DNA of 6,326 bases from JANQRV01 sp964533785 (GTDB lineage: Bacteria; Bacteroidota; Bacteroidia; Chitinophagales; Saprospiraceae). The DNA is taken from NCBI GenBank assembly GCA_964533785.1, contig CAZHNG010000373.1, positions 1-6,326 of the forward strand, read 5' to 3'. Below, one piece after another: positions 1-5,592 of this stretch (position 1 is the first letter of the stretch; each line of letters starts with the position of its first letter). Position numbers and translations under genes: made by a program. The notes beneath the pieces are model-generated. The model searched no databases and was not told where the DNA came from. It saw only the letters and a program-made list of their open reading frames with translations.

Positions 1-40
1 GCAGCGGAAAAAGAGCCCATCAAAAAAGATAATTTAGTGT

Positions 41-66
41 TGCTCTACTACTTAAGTAGTAGAGCA
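41..66. terminator. Perfect 26-bp palindrome, probable intrinsic (possibly bidirectional) terminator
   Basis: TGCTCTACTACTT (41-53) is followed directly by its exact reverse complement (54-66). As RNA it would fold into a stem of about 11 bp closed by a 4-base loop. It is followed on the plus strand by the T-rich stretch TTATTTTAT and flanked on the other side by AAAAAAG (24-30), which reads as a T-run on the minus strand. That arrangement fits a terminator working in both directions. The downstream T-run is interrupted, so a binding site or dispersed palindrome is still possible. Confidence 0.5.
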
Positions 67-93
67 GAATTATTTTATGTTATGTTCACACTC

Positions 94-113
94 TCCTGAC
101 GGTACCGTCAGGA
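94..113. repeat. Perfect 20-bp palindrome centred on GGTACC
   Basis: TCCTGACGGT (94-103) is followed by its exact reverse complement ACCGTCAGGA (104-113). There is no T-run after it, so it does not look like a terminator. It lies 27 bases after the first palindrome and about 120 bases before the ligase start codon. It could be an operator for a dimeric regulator, a transcript hairpin, or a dispersed genomic palindrome; the sequence alone does not decide. Confidence 0.5.
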
Positions 114-144
114 CTAATCCTCAAACTCATGCAGTCTGGCGTCC

Positions 145-176
145 CCGCCTGCCGTTACCGCCAGGTGGGCAGGTGG
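145..176. repeat. GC-rich imperfect hairpin, probable dispersed intergenic repeat
   Basis: CCGCCTGCC (145-153) pairs with GGCAGGTGG (168-176) through nine pairs, one of them a G-T wobble, around a 14-base loop. About 74% of bases 141-178 are G or C, far above the AT-rich surroundings. The right half also contains a direct repeat of CAGGTGG (162-168 and 170-176). Composition and placement resemble the CCTGCC/GGCAGG intergenic hairpin repeats common in Bacteroidota genomes. That comparison is from memory; only one copy is visible here. Confidence 0.5.
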
Positions 177-234
177 CATCTTAAATCTGCTTTCTTATAA
201 GTTATTGTACAGGATTAAATAGCAATTCAATCAA

Positions 235-1476
235 ATGCTGAAGCCCAGGATCGTTTTTGGATTAAGCTGCTTGTTGATCGCTGCAATGGTATTATCACCA
301 TTTTTGCTTTCTTTGAGTATGTTCTGTTTAGCAGGAGTGGCAGTATTGACAAGGGAAGATGCAAGTGGATTTAAAATCAAAATTAACAGAGAAGCCTGGG
401 TACGCATCAAAAATATTCTCCGATATCCCGCCTTTGCCGTCCTTAGCCTTTCCTTTTTGATTGTTTTACTGAGTTTTTGGCAAACCGAAGATTGGAGTTA
501 CTGGCAGGATAGACTTCGGATTAAAGCTCCTTTTCTACTGCTTCCTTTGCTGTTTTTGGCTCTGCCAAAGTTTAGTGAGCGGGAATTAAAAGGTCTGCTG
601 TATTTCATGCTCGGATTATTTACGGTTACGAATAGTTTCGTCCTTTATTTTTTTCTGAAAAACCAGGAGCAGGTAATTGAAATGATGAAACAAGGGCATC
701 CAATGTGGACACCGCGCAATCACATTCGTTATAGTCTATTGCTCGCCTGGGCTGTTATTGGCGGTATTCATCTGATCAGAAACGGGTTTTACTGGAAATT
801 CCGCTGGGAAAAATACCTGATTGGCGCATTGACATTATTAGCATTTCTTTTCATTCATTTTCTGTCGGTTAAGTCAGGCATTCTAATGCTGTACGTTGGG
901 ATAGTAGCCCTGATCGTTCATTATATCGTTTCCACTAAAAAGTATTTAATTGGCCTGGTAGCGATGACCCTTATGGTTACAATACCGTACTTGGGCTATC
1001 ATCTTTTACCCACTTTAAAAAGAAAAATAGATTACACTATTCATGATTTTAAAATGTATACCCAAGGAAAAGGAGGGGAATATTCCGATGCGGGCAGGAT
1101 AGCCTCACTACAATGTGGTTTGACGCTGGCATTGAAACATCCCCTATTGGGAGTAGGAGCGGGAAACCTGAGAAAGGAAATACACGCTTGTTTCGGCCGG
1201 GAATATCCGGATTACAGGGAAAAACTGATGCCGCAAAATCAATTTATTTTCGTGTGGGCAGGAACGGGCCTTTTGGGGTTGATCATATTTGCCATCGCTT
1301 TTTTCTTTCCGCTTTTTTGGGCAAATCAGTATCAAAATGAGTTGTTGTTTACGTTTTATGCCATGCAATTTGTGACCATAATGATCGAACATGCCTACGA
1401 AAATGCCGTAGGCGTTGCACATTATTTATTTTTCTTACTACTATTGCTTAGCGTAATAACGAAGCGACCTTCATGA
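235..1476 (+). CDS. O-antigen ligase / polymerase family membrane protein (Wzy_C-type)
   Basis: This 413-residue polytopic protein has roughly 11-12 hydrophobic segments, starting with two near residues 5-40 and ending with three near 338-408. Long extracytoplasmic loops lie between them. The large loop at about 260-335 carries the family pattern D-A-G-R (285-288), then HPLLGVGAGN (302-311), then PQNQF (333-337) followed by WAGTGLLGL. Other landmarks are RNHIRYSL (161-168) and SVKSG (211-215). Members use undecaprenyl-diphosphate-linked glycans in the periplasm, either joining them to lipid A core (WaaL-like), polymerising them (Wzy-like) or transferring them to protein (PglL-like); sequence alone does not choose. 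At PQNQF the family usually has His-Asn, so a Gln sits at a position important for activity. The start ATG has only an A-rich upstream region, as is usual in this phylum. The stop overlaps the next gene by 4 bases (ATGA), implying co-transcription and translational coupling. Confidence 0.87.
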   Translation: MLKPRIVFGLSCLLIAAMVLSPFLLSLSMFCLAGVAVLTREDASGFKIKINREAWVRIKNILRYPAFAVLSLSFLIVLLSFWQTEDWSYWQDRLRIKAPFLLLPLLFLALPKFSERELKGLLYFMLGLFTVTNSFVLYFFLKNQEQVIEMMKQGHPMWTPRNHIRYSLLLAWAVIGGIHLIRNGFYWKFRWEKYLIGALTLLAFLFIHFLSVKSGILMLYVGIVALIVHYIVSTKKYLIGLVAMTLMVTIPYLGYHLLPTLKRKIDYTIHDFKMYTQGKGGEYSDAGRIASLQCGLTLALKHPLLGVGAGNLRKEIHACFGREYPDYREKLMPQNQFIFVWAGTGLLGLIIFAIAFFFPLFWANQYQNELLFTFYAMQFVTIMIEHAYENAVGVAHYLFFLLLLLSVITKRPS

Positions 1477-3173
1477 GATCAGGCCTGAAAAGTATCAATG
1501 TTCATTTTCTTTTTTTTCTAATCGGCTGGTTATTAGTCGGCTGGGCACAAGCCCTTTTCACTGAATTGGACCCGGATGAAGCGTATTACTGGATGTATTC
1601 CCGGCAATTGGATTGGGGTTATTTCGATCATCCGCCAATGGTTGCCTTTTTTATTGGGTTGGGTTATGTGCTGCTGGAAAACGAACTAGGGGTACGGTTG
1701 CTCTTCCCACTGGTTCAGGTATTTAGTTTTATAGGCATTTGGCATTTGGCAGGCTGTCCGAAGGAAAACCGGGATAACTGGGTGCTAATGCTGTTGTTGG
1801 CCGCCATGCCGTTGTTGCATATTTACGGGTTTGTCGCTACTCCCGACGGGCCGTTGTTGTTTTTTGCGGTTCTTTTCTTGGTTGCTTACCAAAGGTTTGT
1901 ACAGGATGGAAACTGGTGGAATATTTTATTGCTGGCGATAACGATGGCTGCCTTGCTGTACAGTAAATACCACGGAGTGCTCCTGATTTTCTTCGTTGTG
2001 CTTTCCAATTTAAACTTACTTAAAAAGCCTGGTTTTTATATTGCCTCCATTTTGGGTGCCTTGCTGTTCCTTCCGCATTTATACTGGCAGTACGAGCACA
2101 ATTTTCCTTCCTTTCGCTACCACTTAGGCGGGCGTAACGATGTTTACGAGTTGAAGTACACCATCACTTACGTGATCAATCAAGTAGTGATCTTCAGCCC
2201 TTTTATATTCCCGTTTATCGTGCAGGCTTTGCGCAAAACAAAAGTCGATGATCACTTAACCCGGGCCTACTACTTCATTATTTTTGGCTTTTGGGCCTTC
2301 TTCTTCTGGTCTTCTTTCAAGGGACATACCGAACCGCAATGGACGGGTATTCTTTCTATTCCATTCGTGATATTGGTTTACCGGCAAGCCCTTCAAGATG
2401 AAAAATACCGTAAATGGGTGTGGAGAATGAGTGGACTTTCTTTCCTTTTATTGCTTATTATCAGGGTGTTATTGGTATACAATTTTTTGGGAATAAAGTC
2501 GGAATTTCACAATAGTGAATGGGTGGCTTCGTTAAGGACCAAAGCGAATGACCGCCCGGTACTTTTTGAGAATTCCTACCGCAATGCTTCCAAGTACGCT
2601 TTTTATACCAAAGATTCCGTTTACGCCTTTACGAATGTGGATTACCGGAAAAGCCAATTTGATCTTTGGGATTGGGAAAAAAATATCCATAATGAGGATG
2701 TTCTGGTCATTGTAAACAAACTTTGGGATTGCCGGGCCTGCACACTGGAAGAGATGGGGTGGCGAACCGTAAAAATGGCCAATGTGGATAGCCTGCAGGT
2801 CTATTCAAAAATAACCCTGAGCTTCGATGATGAACAGGCTAAAAAATACTTTCCCGGACAAACCGGAATTTTCAACTTGAAGATCAAAAACCCCTATGGT
2901 TTTGAAGTGTCTTTGCAGAAAGGCAATTTTCCGCTGGAAATGAGTATATTCTTTTTAAAAGATGGTGCATTAATTAACGCGCAAAAAGTAACTTTGGAAT
3001 CGAATAGTACAACGATTTCACCCGGCCTTTCAAAGGATGTTATCCGGTTCGCAGTACCAGAAATATTGGAGGCCGGGCAAAAGTACCAAATGGGGGCCGG
3101 CCTCCATTATCAAGGTTTACCTCCTTCTGTTAATAGTGAATTGATCGAGGTGGAGATAGAAATGGGAGAATAG
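1473..3173 (+). CDS. GT39-family (ArnT/PMT-like) polyprenyl-phosphate-sugar glycosyltransferase with C-terminal beta-rich domain
   Basis: This 566-residue inner-membrane protein carries hallmark GT39 motifs. DPDEAYYW (33-40) lies in the first extracytoplasmic loop and contains the acidic pair expected at the active site. It is followed by WGYFDHPPM (48-56), TPDGP (123-127), SKYHG (164-168) and KGHTEPQW (283-290). Hydrophobic helices run through to about residue 340. Family members move a sugar from a polyprenyl-phosphate carrier to lipid A or another envelope acceptor; donor and acceptor here are unknown. Residues about 341-566 form a soluble region on the outer face. Its first half is typical of the family, with a C-x-x-C at 420-423. 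The last ~120 residues (446-566), with NLKIKNPYGF and evenly spaced beta-like strands, look like an Ig-type sandwich. The start codon overlaps the ligase stop, so the two proteins probably act in one surface-glycan step. No clear terminator follows. Confidence 0.9.
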   Translation: MRSGLKSINVHFLFFLIGWLLVGWAQALFTELDPDEAYYWMYSRQLDWGYFDHPPMVAFFIGLGYVLLENELGVRLLFPLVQVFSFIGIWHLAGCPKENRDNWVLMLLLAAMPLLHIYGFVATPDGPLLFFAVLFLVAYQRFVQDGNWWNILLLAITMAALLYSKYHGVLLIFFVVLSNLNLLKKPGFYIASILGALLFLPHLYWQYEHNFPSFRYHLGGRNDVYELKYTITYVINQVVIFSPFIFPFIVQALRKTKVDDHLTRAYYFIIFGFWAFFFWSSFKGHTEPQWTGILSIPFVILVYRQALQDEKYRKWVWRMSGLSFLLLLIIRVLLVYNFLGIKSEFHNSEWVASLRTKANDRPVLFENSYRNASKYAFYTKDSVYAFTNVDYRKSQFDLWDWEKNIHNEDVLVIVNKLWDCRACTLEEMGWRTVKMANVDSLQVYSKITLSFDDEQAKKYFPGQTGIFNLKIKNPYGFEVSLQKGNFPLEMSIFFLKDGALINAQKVTLESNSTTISPGLSKDVIRFAVPEILEAGQKYQMGAGLHYQGLPPSVNSELIEVEIEMGE

Positions 3174-3231
3174 TAAACCCAGGTTTTCAGAGCGTTATAT
3201 TAAACATCTCTTCCTCTATTCTTAGACTTTT

Positions 3232-3268
3232 GACACTAGACACTAGACACTAGACACTAGACACTAGA
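3232..3268. repeat. Tandem heptamer repeat, five GACACTA units
   Basis: Five exact copies of GACACTA run from 3232 to 3266, followed by a partial GA. A degenerate run, TAGACTTTT, sits just before them. Short 7-bp tandem repeats in noncoding DNA change copy number by replication slippage. Here they lie about 145 bases upstream of the preferred pgi start and 58 bases after the glycosyltransferase stop, so copy-number change would affect spacing but not a reading frame. Confidence 0.95.
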
Positions 3269-3285
3269 AAGAGCAACAGTAACAA

Positions 3286-3354
3286 TTTGATAATCAGTAG
3301 ATAAATGCAAGTAAGACCATTATCCAGAAGTGTCTTTTTCAATTGATTATCAAA
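3286..3354. repeat. 11-bp inverted repeat in the pgi leader
   Basis: TTTGATAATCA (3286-3296) matches the exact reverse complement TGATTATCAAA (3344-3354), with 47 bases between the arms. The arms end 58 bases before the preferred pgi start. They could be paired operator half-sites, a long-range stem in the 5' untranslated RNA, or chance in AT-rich DNA. Both arms are AT-rich, which lowers their weight. Confidence 0.5.
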
Positions 3355-3412
3355 CACTTAGGATGTTATGTCAAAAGTCCAATCTATTCATAAACATAAA
3401 CATTTCAAACCC

Positions 3413-5074
3413 ATGTTGAGCAAACAAAATCCGACTTCAACCAAATCATGGCCATTGCTTAAGGCGCATTATGAAATGGTAAAAGACAAACACTTGAAGG
3501 AATGGTTCGCCGAAGACCCCGAGCGATTCCAAAAACTTTCCATTGAATTTGAGGAAATACTGGTGGATTTTTCCAAAAACCGGATCGAAGAAGAAACCTT
3601 GCGGTTATTATTACAACTGGCAGGAGAGCTAAAGCTCAAAGAGGCCATCAAAGCCATGTATAGTGGGGAAAAGATCAATGAAACCGAAAACCGGGCTGTA
3701 TTACACATCGCGCTGAGGAATAGATCGAAGGATCCCATTTACGTTGATGGTAAAGATGTAATGCCGGAAGTGGAAGCGGTATTGGAAAAAATAAAAAGCT
3801 TCGTACACCAACTTCACGCCGGCCACTGGAAAGGCTTTACCGGAAAATTAGTAAAAGATGTGGTCAACATCGGTATCGGCGGTTCGGACCTGGGTCCGGT
3901 AATGGTTACGGAAGCATTGCAGCCTTACCAAAAGTCCTTTTTACGGCCGCATTATGTTTCTAATATCGACGGCACCCACATTCAAGAGACCTTGAGTAAA
4001 CTTAATCCGGAGACGACCTTGTTTGTTATTGCCTCCAAATCCTTTACAACCCAGGAAACCATGACCAACGCCCAAACCGCCCGGGAATGGTTTTTACAAA
4101 CTGCCGGAGATGAGGAGCATATTAAAAAGCATTTCGTAGCCGTGTCTACCAATGAGGAGTTGGTGACCAAATTTGGTATCGACCCCCAGAATATGTTTGT
4201 TTTCTGGGATTGGGTAGGGGGCCGTTATTCTTTGACGTCGGCAATTGGATTATCCATCGCCTGTGCCATCGGTTACAGCCGGTTTGAAGAATTGCTGGAA
4301 GGTTTTCATACGATGGATCGTCATTTTGCCGAAGCGCCGTTGAGGCAAAATATACCCGTAATATTAGCTTTGATCGGTATTTGGTACAATAATTTTTTTG
4401 AAGCGGAAACGGAAGCTATTTTACCCTACGATCAATACCTTCATCGTTTTGCGGCCTATTTCCAACAAGCCAATATGGAAAGCAATGGTAAGCAAACCGA
4501 CCGAAATGGTAACCGGGTCTATTATCAAACAGGGCCCATCATTTGGGGAGAACCCGGCACCAATGGCCAACACGCTTTTTACCAATTGATCCATCAGGGA
4601 ACTAAAATGATCCCTTGCGATTTCATTGCTCCTGCGATCAGTCATAACCCAGTGGGGGATCACCACCAAAAATTACTGGCCAACTTTTTCGCACAGACCG
4701 AAGCACTAATGAATGGCAAAACGGCAGAAACGGTAAAAGCTGAATTGGAACAGCAGGGACTGGAAGAAGAGACAATTCAAAAAATATTACCCTATAAAGT
4801 CTTCGAAGGCAATCGCCCCAGTAATTCCATATTGGTTAAGCAAATCACACCCCGGGTTTTGGGCAGTTTGATCGCCCTATATGAGCATAAGATTTTCGTC
4901 CAGGGTGTCATCTGGAATATCTATAGTTTCGATCAGTGGGGAGTAGAGTTGGGAAAGGTGTTGGCTAAGAAAATCCTTCCTGAACTTGCGGACAAAGCCC
5001 CCGTTGACGGGCATGACTCCTCTACGAACGGATTGATCAATAAGTTTAAGGCGATGCGGGCTATTGGTAGGTAA
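3413..5074 (+). CDS. pgi: Glucose-6-phosphate isomerase
   Basis: This cytoplasmic enzyme interconverts glucose-6-phosphate and fructose-6-phosphate in glycolysis and gluconeogenesis, and so supplies precursors for nucleotide sugars. From the chosen start it has 553 residues, close to the ~550 of E. coli Pgi. All key motifs are present (numbered from this start): GIGGSDLGP (154-162), SKSFTTQET (208-216) for phosphate binding, DWVGGRYSLTSAIG (266-279, signature 1) with Arg271, and GEPGTNGQHAFYQLIHQGT (379-397) with catalytic Glu380 and His387. FDQWGVELGK (506-515, signature 2) ends in catalytic Lys515. I chose ATG 3413 because MLSKQNPTSTKSW lines up with the usual N-terminus (E. coli MKNINPTQTAAW). 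An in-frame ATG at 3368, preceded by AGGA, would add 15 residues rich in His and Lys that the family lacks. It stands alone, with 239 bases upstream from the chosen start and no clear terminator hairpin downstream; a T7 run at 5105-5111 lacks a stem. Confidence 0.97.
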   Translation: MLSKQNPTSTKSWPLLKAHYEMVKDKHLKEWFAEDPERFQKLSIEFEEILVDFSKNRIEEETLRLLLQLAGELKLKEAIKAMYSGEKINETENRAVLHIALRNRSKDPIYVDGKDVMPEVEAVLEKIKSFVHQLHAGHWKGFTGKLVKDVVNIGIGGSDLGPVMVTEALQPYQKSFLRPHYVSNIDGTHIQETLSKLNPETTLFVIASKSFTTQETMTNAQTAREWFLQTAGDEEHIKKHFVAVSTNEELVTKFGIDPQNMFVFWDWVGGRYSLTSAIGLSIACAIGYSRFEELLEGFHTMDRHFAEAPLRQNIPVILALIGIWYNNFFEAETEAILPYDQYLHRFAAYFQQANMESNGKQTDRNGNRVYYQTGPIIWGEPGTNGQHAFYQLIHQGTKMIPCDFIAPAISHNPVGDHHQKLLANFFAQTEALMNGKTAETVKAELEQQGLEEETIQKILPYKVFEGNRPSNSILVKQITPRVLGSLIALYEHKIFVQGVIWNIYSFDQWGVELGKVLAKKILPELADKAPVDGHDSSTNGLINKFKAMRAIGR

Positions 5075-5119
5075 AATAATATCGTATGATTTGACGGGTA
5101 CCTATTTTTTTATTTGAAA

Positions 5120-5206
5120 ATGAAGTTGTCTGTTGTGCAAAATGACCGGAGCGAGAAATTGTTGTTAAAACAATGCCTTCAAGAGATTGAGGAGAAACTT
5201 CAGTGA
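5120..5206 (+). pseudogene. 28-codon ORF, possible N-terminal remnant of a Bacteroidota HTH-like protein
   Basis: ATG 5120 opens a 28-residue ORF ending at TGA 5204-5206. Its second part, LLLKQCLQEIEEKLQ, is an amphipathic helix resembling, from memory, the first helix of a Bacteroidota N-terminal DNA-binding-like domain. Those proteins typically start with LLKQC..IIEEKL.W and continue for about 80 more residues that are absent here. The stop falls where that family usually has Trp, so TGG to TGA is a possible origin. It is in the same frame as the ORF beginning at 5213, with only two codons between the stop and that ATG. Spacing after pgi is 45 bases. It may be a decayed gene start, a small real peptide, or chance. 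I cannot confirm the family by search. Confidence 0.35.
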
Positions 5207-5212
5207 CAAAGA

Positions 5213-5557
5213 ATGAAAACTGAATATGACGGTACCCTCAACCTGTCTCAGGTTGCTCCGGTGACGGAAAATTCTAATACCGTTTTAGTGAAATTAACAA
5301 TAAACTCTAATGAGGATCAACTCAAGAGTATAAGTTTTGGATACAGTGATATAGCTCGCCTCTTCGTCAATGATGAAATTATTTACTCTGGTCAGCGAAA
5401 ATTCAGATCGAGGGATTACCGTTACCTGGGCACGATCGGGTTTTTCGACAAAATATACCTTAATTTAAAAGCCGGAAACAATGAAATTGTCTTTGCCGTA
5501 ACTGAAAATATGGGCGGCTGGGGACTCAAAGCTAAATTCATTGATGAGTCCTATTGA
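5213..5557 (+). CDS. Orphan C-terminal beta-sandwich domain, probable gene fragment
   Basis: This 114-residue ORF encodes a mostly beta-strand protein with no signal peptide or membrane segment. Conserved-looking blocks are FGYSDIARLFVND (42-54), FRSRDYRYLGTIGFFD (64-79) and the block from NEIVFAVTEN to GGWGLKAKF (90-109). I recognise this pattern from the C-terminal ends of longer uncharacterised Bacteroidota proteins (GYSDRVRVYLNG, then FRSRDYRYLGTIGYFD, then FGGWG), where it forms a jelly-roll, galactose-binding-like domain behind a LamG-like or other N-terminal part. Here the N-terminal part is missing and the ORF begins inside what would normally be the domain's first strand, so it is probably a truncated remnant. 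The blocks themselves look intact, so recent decay or a genuine stand-alone small protein are both possible. Upstream and in the same frame lies a 28-codon ORF ended by TGA. It converges on the hydrolase gene, 35 bases away. No function is assigned. Confidence 0.6.
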   Translation: MKTEYDGTLNLSQVAPVTENSNTVLVKLTINSNEDQLKSISFGYSDIARLFVNDEIIYSGQRKFRSRDYRYLGTIGFFDKIYLNLKAGNNEIVFAVTENMGGWGLKAKFIDESY

Positions 5558-5592
5558 AACCCTGTAAAATTGCTTTATCCCATTGTAAAGGT

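Larger units (their letters stand above)
1..234. other. Intergenic region with three hairpins, no recognisable gene
   Basis: No gene can be supported here. Plus-strand frame 1 stays open from the left edge to a TGA at 97-99, but it runs straight through a perfect palindrome, so it is unlikely to be a real protein end. Frame 2 closes at a TAG at 35-37 and frame 3 at a TAA at 30-32. Either could be the last codons of an upstream plus-strand gene ending just before the hairpin at 41-66, but too little is visible to identify one. On the minus strand an ATG at 18-20 could start a leftward gene with six visible codons (MGSFSA), which is equally unprovable. The rest is the hairpin cluster described separately and an AT-rich stretch at 178-234 that must hold the promoter or leader of the next gene. 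I found no clear Bacteroidota promoter (TTTG plus TAnnTTTG) in it. Confidence 0.6.
3174..3412. other. Intergenic leader region upstream of pgi
   Basis: No gene of useful size is visible. The region separates the glycosyltransferase operon from pgi and holds the heptamer repeat (3232-3268) and the 11-bp inverted repeat (3286-3296 with 3344-3354). I see no strong terminator after the glycosyltransferase: AAACC/GGTTT at 3175-3186 leaves only a tiny loop. I could not place a convincing TTTG/TAnnTTTG promoter, although pgi presumably has its own. ATG codons at 3363 and 3368 precede the preferred pgi start. The first opens an 18-codon ORF ending at 3419 that overlaps that start in another frame. 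Confidence 0.6.

Noticed and set aside
1..99. Frame-1 open stretch as the C-terminus of an upstream gene
   Set aside because: It runs through a perfect palindrome and gives an unlikely protein end; the stops in the other two frames lie just before the hairpin and fit a gene end better.
1113..1422. Alternative frames on both strands inside the ligase gene
   Set aside because: The ligase frame carries the family motifs and membrane segments; the others have no recognisable features.
3232..3268. GACACTA units as a CRISPR array
   Set aside because: Units are 7 bp and directly adjacent with no spacers, so this is a simple tandem repeat.
5105..5111. Run of seven T after pgi as an intrinsic terminator
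   Set aside because: No stem of useful length precedes it; GGTACC alone cannot fold into a hairpin.
5090..5116. Possible Bacteroidota promoter (TTTG at 5090-5093 and TTTATTTG at 5109-5116) before the 5120 ORF
   Set aside because: The second box has one mismatch to TAnnTTTG, the spacing is short (15 bases) and the ATG follows after three bases, so it is not convincing.
97..5236. TGACGGTACC occurring at both 97-106 and 5227-5236
   Set aside because: One copy lies inside a palindrome and the other inside a coding frame, with no similarity around them; a chance 10-mer match.
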